This document shows positions 17,712 through 25,800 of a stretch of DNA of 64,000 nucleotides, piece after piece; position 1 is the stretch's first letter, and each line of letters opens with the position of its first letter. This DNA comes from Pseudomonas sp. PDM14. Lineage in GTDB: Bacteria > Pseudomonadota > Gammaproteobacteria > Pseudomonadales > Pseudomonadaceae. Where the stretch lies: NCBI RefSeq assembly GCF_014851905.1, contig NZ_JACVAQ010000003.1:372001-436000 (forward strand), written 5' to 3'. The notes under the pieces are model-generated. The model saw nothing but the letters and a program-made list of their open reading frames with translations. It was not told the origin of the DNA and ran no database searches. The position numbers and the translations under genes were made by a program.

Positions 17712-17766
17712 GATGGATGGTTCTCGCTGGATGGTGCAGTTACAACGTGCGACACCGCTGCAATCC

Positions 17767-18246
17767 TCATTGCCGCTCCCGTTGGCAGTGCTGCAGGGCG
17801 CGGATCATGTCTTTTTCCACGGTGCTCAGGGAGACGCCGAGTTGGCTGGCGATGGTGGCATACGGCAGGCCATCGACGCGACTGAGAAGGAACACCTGCT
17901 GGGTGCGGCGCGGCAGTTTGCGCAGGCGCAGGAACAGCGCGTCCAGCTCCTGGCGGGCGGCGGCCTGTACGTCCAGATCGCTGCCAGGCTGCTCGTCGTC
18001 GACCTGTTGCTGCACGTAGCGGCTGCGCACGTGGCGGGCACGCAGGTGATCGAGCGCGAGGTTCTGCGCGGTGCGGAACAGCAGGCCGCGGTCGCCATCG
18101 CCGAGCTGACGGTCCCACAGGCGCAGGAAGGTGTCCTGGGCCAGGTCCTCTGCCGTGCTGCGGTCGCCGACGATACGCCGGATCAGCTGCAACAGGCGGG
18201 TCTGTTCGCGCAGGTAGAGAGAGAGGAAGGGCGACGACTTGCTCAT
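17767..18246 (-). CDS. FecI-family ECF sigma factor
   Basis: A 159-residue extracytoplasmic-function sigma factor. Region 2 (about 10-75) includes GDRSTAEDLAQDTFLRLWDR, and region 4 (about 105-155) includes LPRRTQQVFLLSRVDGLPYA and GVSLSTVEKDMIRAL. It directs RNA polymerase to the promoter of the receptor at 14054-16447. A Fur-box-like site lies about 50 bases upstream (18294-18312), the normal arrangement in which iron represses the sigma gene and the sigma then activates the receptor gene. Confidence 0.92.
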   Translation of the reverse strand: MSKSSPFLSLYLREQTRLLQLIRRIVGDRSTAEDLAQDTFLRLWDRQLGDGDRGLLFRTAQNLALDHLRARHVRSRYVQQQVDDEQPGSDLDVQAAARQELDALFLRLRKLPRRTQQVFLLSRVDGLPYATIASQLGVSLSTVEKDMIRALQHCQRERQ

Positions 18247-18293
18247 GGCGTGCTGCGAGCCGCGTGATGAAAGTGGATGCGAGAATAATTCAG

Positions 18294-18312
18294 GTGAGAT
18301 TCATTCTCAATT
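18294..18312 (-). promoter_or_regulatory. Fur box upstream of fecI
   Basis: The minus-strand sequence TTGAGAATGAATCTCACC, preceded on the plus strand by GAGAATAATTC at 18281, forms a pair of partly palindromic GAGAAT-type half sites. Fur-iron would repress the sigma-factor gene here. Site choice is by eye against the Pseudomonas Fur consensus. Confidence 0.6.
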
Positions 18313-18413
18313 GATTTTCATCGAGCGCGCGGCAAAGTGTTACTCGGCAACTGTATTCATGCCGGCGCGCGGGCAACTGTTAGTGTGCATGGACCAGGTT
18401 TTCGGAGTCCGTC

Positions 18414-19301
18414 ATGTCGCCGCTGCATATCCTTCTCGCCCTGCTGGTCACCCTGATCTGGGGCCTGAATTTCGTGGTGATCAAGGTCGGCCTGGAGGAT
18501 TTTCCGCCGCTGCTGTTCTGCGCCCTGCGCTTCGCCCTGGCGGCGCTGCCGCTGCTGGTTCTGCGCGGGCCGTTGCCGGCGCCCTGGTGGCGTATCGTGC
18601 AGATCGGCCTGCTGCTCGGGGTGATCAAGTTCGGCATGCTCTTCGTTGGCATGCACATGGGCATGCCGGCGGGGCTGTCTTCGCTGGTGCTGCAGAGCCA
18701 GGTGTTCTTTACCGTGGTGATTGCCGTGCTGTTCCTCGGTGAGCGGCCCCGGCCAGCGGCGTTGGCCGGACTGTTGCTGGCCAGCGTCGGCCTGGTGCTG
18801 ATTGGCGTGCAGCGACCGCTGGGCGACAGCCTGCTGGCCTTCGGCCTGGTGGTGGCTGCAGCACTGGCCTGGGCGTTCGCCAACATCGCCACCAAACGCT
18901 CCGGTGCCAGCGACATGCTGCGGCTGATCTGCTGGGTCAGCCTGGTGCCGCCGCTGCCGTTGCTGGGCCTGTCCTACCTGTTCGAGGGGCCGCAGGCCAT
19001 CGGCGATGCACTGCAGCACATCAGCTGGCGCGGCATTGGCGCACTGCTGTTCATCGCTTTCTTCGCCACCACCCTGGGCTTCGCCATCTGGAGTTTCCTG
19101 CTGCGCCGCTACCCGGCCAGCCAGGTCACGCCGTTCGCCCTGGCGGTGCCGGTGTCCGGGTTGCTGGCGGGCTGGCTGCTGCTCGGCGAGTCGTTGTCGA
19201 CCCAGGGCTGGCTGGCCTGCGCGCTGGTGTTCGGCGGCCTGGCGATCACCGTTCTCCCGGCTGGATGGTTCCGTCGAGGTAGTCGCACACCAACTGGCTG
19301 A
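18414..19301 (+). CDS. EamA-family (DMT) transporter
   Basis: A 295-residue inner-membrane exporter with about ten helices in two EamA repeats. The first contains LLVTLIWGLNFVVIKVGLED and VLQSQVFFTVVIAVLFLGER; the second contains FFATTLGFAIWSFLLRRYPA and VPVSGLLAGWLLLGE. It resembles the E. coli EamA/YdeD amino-acid metabolite exporter group (O-acetylserine, cysteine), but the substrate is not readable. Its 3' end overlaps the convergent LysR gene by 56 bases. Confidence 0.88.
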   Translation: MSPLHILLALLVTLIWGLNFVVIKVGLEDFPPLLFCALRFALAALPLLVLRGPLPAPWWRIVQIGLLLGVIKFGMLFVGMHMGMPAGLSSLVLQSQVFFTVVIAVLFLGERPRPAALAGLLLASVGLVLIGVQRPLGDSLLAFGLVVAAALAWAFANIATKRSGASDMLRLICWVSLVPPLPLLGLSYLFEGPQAIGDALQHISWRGIGALLFIAFFATTLGFAIWSFLLRRYPASQVTPFALAVPVSGLLAGWLLLGESLSTQGWLACALVFGGLAITVLPAGWFRRGSRTPTG

Positions 19302-20169
19302 GCCAGTCCATGAACACCTGCACGCGCTTCGACAGGTTGCGCCGGTGCGGGTACAGCAGCGACACCGGCATCGGGGCGGGGCGGTACTCGGGGAGCACGT
19401 CGACCAGCCGGCCGCTGGCCAGGTAACCGCGAATGCCGGCCACCGGCACCTGGATGATGCCGAGGCCGGCCAGGCAGGCCTGGGTGTAGGCATCGGTGCT
19501 GTTCACCGTCAGCGCGCCGGGCATCTCGAGGCAGCGCGGCGTGCCGCTCTCCACGAACTCCCAGCCGATCGGCTTCGCGCCTAGGGTCAGCACGTAGTGC
19601 ACCAGGCGATGCTGCGCCAGGTCGGTGAGGCTGCGCGGTGTGCCGAAGCGCTGCAGGTAGTCCGGGCTGGCGCAGTTGATCTGCTCCATCAGCCCCAGCG
19701 GGCGGGCGATCAGTGCGGCGTCCGCCAGGCTGCCGACACGCACCACGCAGTCGAAGCCCTCGCGTACCAGGTCGACCTTGTGATCGGTGCAGCTCAGTTC
19801 CAGCTCCAGGTGCGGGTGCGCGGCGAGAAAGGCCGGCAGGTGCGGCAGGACCAGGTCGCGGGCCAGGGACTGAGCCATGTCGACGCGCAGGCGGCCGCGC
19901 AGCTGGCCGGCGTCGCGCTGGAACATTGCGGTGATCTCGTCGGCGTCGGCCAGCAGGTCCTTGCAGCGCTCGTAGCAGGCCTGGCCGTCCTGGGTCAGCT
20001 GCACACGGCGGGTGGTGCGGTGCAGCAGGCGCACACCGAGGTGATTCTCCAGGCCCTGTACCAGGCTGGAGACGCTGGCCTTGGGCTGGCCGAGGCTTTC
20101 GGCGGCGCGGGTGAAGCTGGCCAGCTCGGCGACGCGGACGAACGCGAGCATGGCGTGGAGGCGATCCAT
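19246..20169 (-). CDS. LysR-family transcriptional regulator
   Basis: A 307-residue regulator. The DNA-binding domain begins MDRLHAMLAFVRVAELASFT and LGQPKASVSSLVQGLENHLG. The effector-binding domain starts near 90 (GRLRVDMAQSLARDLVLPHL). It is divergent from the SDR gene at 20286 with 116 bases between the starts, so control of that gene is likely. The 3' end runs 56 bases into the convergent EamA gene. Confidence 0.9.
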   Translation of the reverse strand: MDRLHAMLAFVRVAELASFTRAAESLGQPKASVSSLVQGLENHLGVRLLHRTTRRVQLTQDGQACYERCKDLLADADEITAMFQRDAGQLRGRLRVDMAQSLARDLVLPHLPAFLAAHPHLELELSCTDHKVDLVREGFDCVVRVGSLADAALIARPLGLMEQINCASPDYLQRFGTPRSLTDLAQHRLVHYVLTLGAKPIGWEFVESGTPRCLEMPGALTVNSTDAYTQACLAGLGIIQVPVAGIRGYLASGRLVDVLPEYRPAPMPVSLLYPHRRNLSKRVQVFMDWLSQLVCDYLDGTIQPGER

Positions 20170-20285
20170 GGCGATTCACTGTTATTGATTCATGGACAGT
20201 CTAAACAGGAATGGCTGATTTATCTGGCTATCGTCGACCAATAGTCTGTGCCTCGTCAGTCACTTCCTTCGACGAGGACTCCAGC

Positions 20286-21041
20286 ATGAGCAAGATCACT
20301 CTCATTACCGGTGCCAGCCGCGGCCTGGGCAAGAACGCCGCCCTGCACCTGGCCCGCCAGGGCCACGACCTGATCCTGACCTACCACAGCAACCAGGCCG
20401 AGGCCGACGCGGTGGTGGCGCAGATCCACGCCCTCGGCCGCCAGGCGGTCGCCCTGCAGCTGGACGTGGGACGCCGCGCCAGCTTCGCCGACTTCGCCGA
20501 GCGGGTGCGCCTGGCGCTCGGAGCCACCTGGCAGCGCGACAGCTTCGATGCGCTGGTGAACAACGCCGGCATCGGCATCCACACCTCGTTCGCCGAAACC
20601 AGCGAGGAGCAGTTCGACCTGCTGATGAACATCCACCTCAAGGGCACGTTCTTCCTCACCCAGAAACTGCTGCCGCTGCTGGCCGACGGCGGGCGCATTC
20701 TCAATGTGTCCAGTGGGCTGGCGCGCTTCTCCCTGGCGGGCTACGCCGCCTACGCGACCATGAAAGGCGGGGTCGAGGTGCTGACCCGCTACCTGGCCAA
20801 GGAGCTGGGCGAGCGTGGCATCCGCGCCAACACCATCGCCCCCGGCGCCATCGAGACCGACTTCGGCGGCGGTGCGGTACGCGACAACCGCCAGCTCAAC
20901 GCGGCCATCGCCGGGCAGACCGCGCTGGGTCGGGTCGGCCTGCCGGACGATATCGGCAACGCCATCACGCTGCTGCTCTCCGAGGAGGCGGGCTGGATCA
21001 ACGCGCAGCGCGTGGAGGTGTCCGGCGGCATGCTCGTCTGA
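20286..21041 (+). CDS. short-chain dehydrogenase/reductase
   Basis: A 251-residue classical SDR oxidoreductase. The start at ATG 20286 gives MSKITLITGASRGLGKNAAL, with the cofactor loop at residues 8-15. NNAGIG is the structural motif; the Ser of NVSSGL and the YATMK (Y-x-x-x-K) segment complete the catalytic set. PGAIETDF follows as usual, and the protein ends RVEVSGGMLV. The substrate is unknown. The frame extends upstream to 20211, but that stretch covers the LysR/SDR promoter region. Confidence 0.9.
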   Translation: MSKITLITGASRGLGKNAALHLARQGHDLILTYHSNQAEADAVVAQIHALGRQAVALQLDVGRRASFADFAERVRLALGATWQRDSFDALVNNAGIGIHTSFAETSEEQFDLLMNIHLKGTFFLTQKLLPLLADGGRILNVSSGLARFSLAGYAAYATMKGGVEVLTRYLAKELGERGIRANTIAPGAIETDFGGGAVRDNRQLNAAIAGQTALGRVGLPDDIGNAITLLLSEEAGWINAQRVEVSGGMLV

Positions 21042-21292
21042 GTCATCTGCATGTGCGGATGTGCCCCGATCCACGGTTGGGTCGAGGGCACATTCGTGGG
21101 GGTCGTTCGCACCTGAGAAAACACCTCCGGCGCAGTGATTTTCGTTATTGCTAGAATTCCCTGCGGCCCAGCAACCACGCGGCTTTGCGTTAATACGAAT
21201 CGCTCCGGCGAGCGCGGCATTTTGCTGCTTGACCATTGCGCTGCAAGAGCCGAAGCTGCCGCCCTGAATGATCTTTTTGTGGGAGCCGAGTC

Positions 21293-21757
21293 ATGAAGGG
21301 CGCGACCGAAGTCGTCGATTATCTGCGGGATCTGCTGCGTGGCGAGCTGGCCGCGCGCGATCAGTATTTTCTGCATTCGCGGATGTACCAGGACTGGGGC
21401 TTCGCCAAGCTCTTTGAACGGATCAACCACGAGATGGAGGAAGAGACGCAGCACGCCGACGCCTTGCTGCAGCGCATCCTGTTCCTCGAGGCCACACCGG
21501 ACATGACCCCGAAAGCGATGCACCCCGGCAGCACCGTGCCGGACATGCTGCGCTCCGATCTCAAGCTCGAGTACGAAGTGCGTGCCGCGCTGGCCAAGGG
21601 CATCGAGCTGTGCGAGAAGCACGGCGACTACATGAGCCGCGACATCCTCGTGCTGCAACTCAACGACACCGAGGAAGACCACGCCTACTGGCTGGAACAG
21701 CAGCTCGGCTTGATCGACCGCGTCGGCCTGCAGAACTACCTGCAATCGCAGGCCTGA
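21293..21757 (+). CDS. bfr: bacterioferritin-family iron storage protein (BfrA/FtnA type)
   Basis: A 154-residue four-helix ferritin subunit that oxidises Fe(II) and stores it as mineral in a 24-mer. The di-iron ligands are all present: Glu18, Glu51, His54, Glu93, Glu127 and His130, with Tyr25 nearby. The usual haem-ligating Met52 of bacterioferritin is Thr here (EETQHADAL), as in the P. aeruginosa protein once called BfrA and now FtnA. It probably does not bind inter-subunit haem. It sits alone between iron clusters with its own terminator; 250 bp lie upstream without a confident Fur box. Confidence 0.92.
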   Translation: MKGATEVVDYLRDLLRGELAARDQYFLHSRMYQDWGFAKLFERINHEMEEETQHADALLQRILFLEATPDMTPKAMHPGSTVPDMLRSDLKLEYEVRAALAKGIELCEKHGDYMSRDILVLQLNDTEEDHAYWLEQQLGLIDRVGLQNYLQSQA

Positions 21758-21775
21758 TCGCACATCACGCGAACC

Positions 21776-21803
21776 AAAAAGGGCGCCACAAGGCGCCCTT
21801 TTT
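21776..21803 (+). terminator. rho-independent terminator shared by ferritin and receptor genes
   Basis: Stem AAAAAGGGCGCC / GGCGCCCTTTTT with loop ACAA, between the convergent ferritin (stop 21757) and receptor (stop 21816) genes. A/T tracts on both sides suit bidirectional use. Confidence 0.9.
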
Positions 21804-21815
21804 CTTGCCCGGTTT

Positions 21816-24201
21816 TCAGAACGCCAGGCGTACGCCGAGGGTGGCGTTGCGCGGTGTGCCGTAATAGCTGCTGCCCGACGTGCTTGTGTAGTACTTCTCG
21901 TCCAGCAGGTTGTTGAGGTTGGCAGTGACGCTCAGCTGCTTGGTCAGCGGGTAGCGCGCCATCACATCGACGAGCGCGTAATCACCTTGGGTGAAACGCA
22001 CCGAGCGCGGCCCCTGCTTGACGCTGTAGATCTCGCTCTGCCAGTTGACGCCGCCACCGAGGGTCAGGCCGTTGCCGACACTGTGCAGGGTGTAGGTGGT
22101 GAACAGCTTGACGGTGTTCTGCGGCACGTTGGTGTTGAGTTTGTTGCCGTTGGCATCCTGGACGATATTGCGGCTGAAGCTGGCCATGGCCTGCCAGGCC
22201 GGTGCCAGCTCGCCGGAAATCTCCAGCTCGACGCCGCGGGTCTTGGTCCCTGATTCGGCGCGGTATGCTGCAGTACCGTCAGGCGCGAACAGGGCTCCGT
22301 CGCGCACCGCGAGGTTGTCCTGCTTGATCTCGTACAACGCCAGGCCGAGGTTCAGGCGGTCGTCGAAGAACGCCGCCTTGCTGCCCACTTCGAAACCGTT
22401 GCCTTCGAGCGGGTCGAGGTAGGTGCCAGTGACGGTCATGCTGTTCTGCGGCTTGAAGATGCTGGTGTAGCTGGCATACAGCGACCAGTGCTGGTCGAGG
22501 TCGTAGACCACGCCGGCAAACGGTGTGGTAACGCCGGTCTCCTGGCGCTGGACGTTGGTGTCGGCGCTGCTGTAGCGGTCGGTCTCGATGGTGTTTTCCC
22601 AGTTGCTGACACGTACGCCAAGGACGAAGGACAGGTCGTCGGTTGCGCGCAAACGCGTGCTGGCGTAGCTGGCGCTCTGGTTCTCTTCGTAGTCGATACG
22701 GCTGGTGGCCGGCATCACGGGTTCGGCGGGCGAGCTGCCATCCCACTCGTAGATGTCGGGGATGGCGCTGCTCCAGCCGGTGAAGTACCACAGCGGGTAG
22801 CCGTTGGTGCGGTACTCGGTGTGCTGGCGGGTGTAGCCGAACACGGCGTCGTGTTCCAGGCCCCAGAGGTCGAAGTTGCCGGCGACGTTGATGTCGGCGC
22901 TGGTCTGCACCGGCTTGGCGGCCCAGCGTCCGGCCCACAGGTTCACGCCGGCACCGGTGGCCGGGTTGGCGTTGCCGCCGGCAGCGTAGCCAAGCACCTC
23001 GTCGTATTCGTAGCGGTCACGGTTGACGGTCAGCTTGGCTTTCCAGCGCTCGTTGAGGGCGTGTTCCAGGGTGGTGAAGCCGGTGGTGAAGTGGCGCTTG
23101 GAATAGGCCCAGGTGGCGGCGGCGGAGTCCGAGCGCGACCACCTGGCCAGGCTGCCGTCGCTGTTGAACAGCGGGCGACCGCTGCGCGCGTGGTCGTCGG
23201 CGTCGTGGGACTGCGAATCCATGCCGACGGTCAGCAGGGTGTCGGGCGTCAGGTCGGCTTCGATGATGCCGTAGAAGATCTTCTTGCGTTCGTTGAAGCG
23301 GTCGATGTTCGACTCGTTTTCCTGATAGGCGCCGACCAGGCGACCGCGCAGGGTGCCGTCTGCATTCAGCGGGCCGGCGACATCCGCTTCGGTGCGCGAG
23401 TAATCCCAGCGGCCGATGTCCTGCTTGACCGAGGCCTGGAAGTGCGGTGTCGGGCGCTTGCGGATCATGTTCAGGGTGGCGCCAGGGGTGCCCACGCCGT
23501 TGGTCAGGCCGGTGGCGCCGCGAATAATCTCGACGCGGTCATAGAGGGCCATGTCGTTGCTCTGGGCGACCGACTTGTAGTTGCTGTCCAGGCGTTGCAG
23601 GCCGTCGACCTGGTAGTTCTCCACCATGAACCCGCGCGAGTAGATGCCGCTGGAGTCCGAGCCGGCGTTGCCGCCCTGGTTGATGCTTAGCCCCGGCGTC
23701 TGCTTGACCACATCCAGCAGCTGGGTGAGGTTCTGGTCATCCATGCGCTGGCGGGTGAACACGCTGACCGATTGCGGGGTCTCGCGAAGCGTCAGCGGCA
23801 GCTTGGTCGCGGTGGCGGTCGATCCGCTGGTGTAGGAACCGGTGCCCTCGGTGGTCGCGCCGAGGCCGCTGCCGTTGATGCTGGTGGCGCCCAGTTCCAG
23901 GGCGGAGCCGGACGGCTGGCTGATGACCAGGGTGTTGCCGCTCTGCTGATAGTTCAGGCCGCTGCCGGAAAGCAGCTGCGCGAGGGCGTCCAGTGGTTCG
24001 ATTTCGCCCTGCACGGCGGGTGCAGTGAGGCCAGCGGTGAGGCTGCTGTCCACGGCGATGGTCAGCTTCCCCGAGTTGGCGCAGCGAGGTGGCCAGCGGT
24101 TGTGCCGGCAGGTCTAGGGTGATGGGTTCGGCCAGTGCCTGGCCGGTAACGGCGAAGGCCACGGCCGCCACCAGGGCGCGCAATGAGAACGGAGAGAGCA
24201 T
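21816..24201 (-). pseudogene. TonB-dependent siderophore receptor, frameshifted in the STN domain
   Basis: Two frames together make one receptor of about 790 residues. From ATG 24201 the first frame gives a signal peptide and the start of an STN domain: MLSPFSLRALVAAVAFAVTG ... PITLDLPAQPLATSLRQLG. It then leaves homology at about 24073 (DHRRGQQ...). The second frame resumes with KLTIAVDSSLTAGLTAPAVQ and continues the STN domain, plug (RETPQSVSVFTRQRMDDQNL, RVEIIRGATGLTNGVG) and barrel down to GVRLAF at 21816. The break lies in CTCGGGGAAGCTGACC (minus strand, 24075-24061). The second frame has only a GTG within the domain and no signal peptide, so no exportable receptor is predicted. It follows fecI-fecR on the same strand and must have been their transducer. 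A sequencing error is possible. Confidence 0.8.
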
Positions 24202-24260
24202 CGGAAACTACCTTGCAGAGGAAAAGTTGGCTTGTGTGCCCCTGACGCGGCAGGTCGGCC

Positions 24261-24294
24261 ATTTCCTGATGTTGCTTGTGAGAATTATTCCCGA
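24261..24294 (-). promoter_or_regulatory. Fur-box-like site and FecI-type -35 element before the frameshifted receptor
   Basis: The 111-bp gap between fecR and the receptor has, on the minus strand, GGGAATAATTCTCACAA (24294-24276), a Fur-like half-palindrome. CAGGAAATGG follows at about 24270; its GGAAAT equals the FecI-type -35 hexamer. A CGTC follows 13 bases later. Both are inferred from sequence only. Confidence 0.4.
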
Positions 24295-24312
24295 TGCCGA
24301 CCAGTGGTCGTT

Positions 24313-25245
24313 TCAGCGTGGGTGCAACAGCGTGCCGTTTGCGTGCTGCTCCACGCGCACGGCAGCGATATGCGGCAGGGCAGTGAGGAAGCCTTCGATG
24401 TCGTCGAGCTGAACCACGGCGCTGATCCGCGGGCTGGGCCGCCCGGCATCGAGCGCGCGCACCGGCTGCTGGCGGTAGCGCGACAGGCTGGCGGCGATCT
24501 CGGTGAGGTCGGCATTGTCGAACACCAGGTTACCGCGCTCGAAGGCGAAGGCGTCGCTGGCCGATTGCGTCAGGCGCCTGAGGCTGCCATCGGCGAGGAC
24601 TTCGAGCACTTCGCCCTGGCGCAGCTGCACGACCTGCCCTAGCTGGCGAATGCTGTCGACCTGCACCAGGCCATGATCGACGGCCACGCGCAGGCGGTCC
24701 GGCAAACGGTTCACCGCGAAGCGTGTGCCGAGCACGGTGACCCGTGCCAGGCTGCTGTCGACCACGAATGGGCGTTGCGGATTGCGTGCGACCTCCAGTG
24801 CCAGCTCGCCTTCGTCCAGCTGGACGTGGCGCTGCGCGACGTCGTACCGCACCGCTACCTGAGTGGCCGCATTCAGGTGCAGGTGGCTGCCGTCTTGCAG
24901 GTCGACGCTGCGCTGCTCGCCGATGGCGGTCTGCAGGTTCAGCTCCAGTGGCCCCTGGCAATGGAGATGCCAAGCGAAGGTGCCAGCGGCGAGCAGGACC
25001 ACGCCAGCCACCGCACCACTCAGGCGCGTGCGCCGGCTGCGTTGCTGGCGTCGCTCCAAGGCCTGGGCCAGGGCCTCGCTGCGCTGGGTGGAAGAAAAGT
25101 CATCCCACAGATCGCGAAAGGCCTGGTACTCGCGGGCATTCTCCGGAGCGGCCGCGAGCCAGTGCTCGAACGCCTCGCGCTGTGGCGCTGCGTCCTTGTT
25201 CTGCAGGCGAGAGAACCAGCGGGCGGCCTGTTCGCGGGCAGTCAT
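24313..25245 (-). CDS. FecR-family anti-sigma factor
   Basis: A 310-residue inner-membrane sigma regulator. ATG 25245 overlaps the stop of the upstream sigma gene (ATGA), fixing the start; the frame upstream is antisigma-unrelated. The cytoplasmic part has REQAARWFSRLQNKDAAP and FEHWLAAAPENAREYQAFRD. One membrane helix lies at about 75-93 (LSGAVAGVVLLAAGTFAW). The periplasmic FecR domain includes GEQRSVDLQDGSHLHLNAAT and RVTVLGTRFAVNRL, and the STN-like tail includes DDIEGFLTALPHIA. Its natural receptor partner is the frameshifted gene at 21816-24201, so the input side of this system appears lost. Confidence 0.9.
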   Translation of the reverse strand: MTAREQAARWFSRLQNKDAAPQREAFEHWLAAAPENAREYQAFRDLWDDFSSTQRSEALAQALERRQQRSRRTRLSGAVAGVVLLAAGTFAWHLHCQGPLELNLQTAIGEQRSVDLQDGSHLHLNAATQVAVRYDVAQRHVQLDEGELALEVARNPQRPFVVDSSLARVTVLGTRFAVNRLPDRLRVAVDHGLVQVDSIRQLGQVVQLRQGEVLEVLADGSLRRLTQSASDAFAFERGNLVFDNADLTEIAASLSRYRQQPVRALDAGRPSPRISAVVQLDDIEGFLTALPHIAAVRVEQHANGTLLHPR

Positions 25246-25763
25246 GGTTCGAGCAGCTCGCGGGCATTGCGCAGGTCGAGCAGGGCACGCATCAGGTGAC
25301 GCTCGACCATGTTCAGGCTGATGCCCAGGCGCTCGGCGATTTCGCGTTGCGGGCAGCATTCGATACGCGCGAGCCAGAACACCTCGCGGCAGCGTGGCGG
25401 CAGGCAATCGAGAATGCGCTGCAGGGCGTGCAGGCGCTGCTGGATATCGAGCAGGTGCTCGGCGGATGGCGCCAGGGCACTGCCTTGAGCGGAGTCGGTG
25501 AACTCCGCCTGATCATCGGGAAGCTCGCAGTAGCGCGCCCCCTTGCGGAAATGGTCGATCAGCACCGAATGCGCAACCCGCCGCAGGTAGGCGTTGGGTT
25601 GGGCAATGGGTTGCTGGTGCTGAGCGAGGGCAAAGCGCAGCAAGGCATCGTGCAGCACGTCGTAGGCGCGTTGCACGCAACGGGTCTGGCGACTGAGGCT
25701 GAGCAGCAGGTCGCTGTAGGCCCAGCGCAGGTCGATGCCTTGCCAGTTCATAGTTGTGCTCAT
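25242..25763 (-). CDS. FecI-family ECF sigma factor
   Basis: A 173-residue ECF sigma factor. Region 2 covers about 15-80 (RAYDVLHDALLRFALAQ, NAYLRRVAHSVLIDHFRKGA) and region 4 covers about 115-165 (LPPRCREVFWLARIECCPQR, LGISLNMVERHLMRALLD). Two starts are possible: ATG 25763 abuts the terminator stem and has no ribosome site; ATG 25751 (MNWQGIDLRW) has a weak GAG seven bases before it. It is translationally coupled to fecR. There is no room for a promoter between it and the receptor gene upstream, so expression must come from read-through or from within that gene. Confidence 0.9.
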   Translation of the reverse strand: MSTTMNWQGIDLRWAYSDLLLSLSRQTRCVQRAYDVLHDALLRFALAQHQQPIAQPNAYLRRVAHSVLIDHFRKGARYCELPDDQAEFTDSAQGSALAPSAEHLLDIQQRLHALQRILDCLPPRCREVFWLARIECCPQREIAERLGISLNMVERHLMRALLDLRNARELLEP

Positions 25764-25791
25764 ACAAAGGCCGGCAGGTGCCGGCCTTTGT
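25764..25791 (-). terminator. terminator hairpin directly abutting the fecI start codon
   Basis: Stem ACAAAGGCCGGCA / TGCCGGCCTTTGT with a GG loop. It lies 9 bases after the receptor stop at 25801, and its last stem base touches the ATG at 25763. It is short of T residues, so it may be leaky or may act on the ribosome site of the sigma gene. Confidence 0.7.
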
Positions 25792-25800
25792 TGTCGCTTT

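Noticed and set aside
21042..21292. Fur box before the ferritin gene
   Set aside because: An AT-rich patch (GTGATTTTCGTTATTGC) is present, but it does not form a convincing Fur palindrome.
24066..24201. programmed frameshift as a way to make the receptor
   Set aside because: The junction lacks a recognisable slippery sequence with a downstream structure, and the joined domain seems to miss residues; a mutation is simpler.
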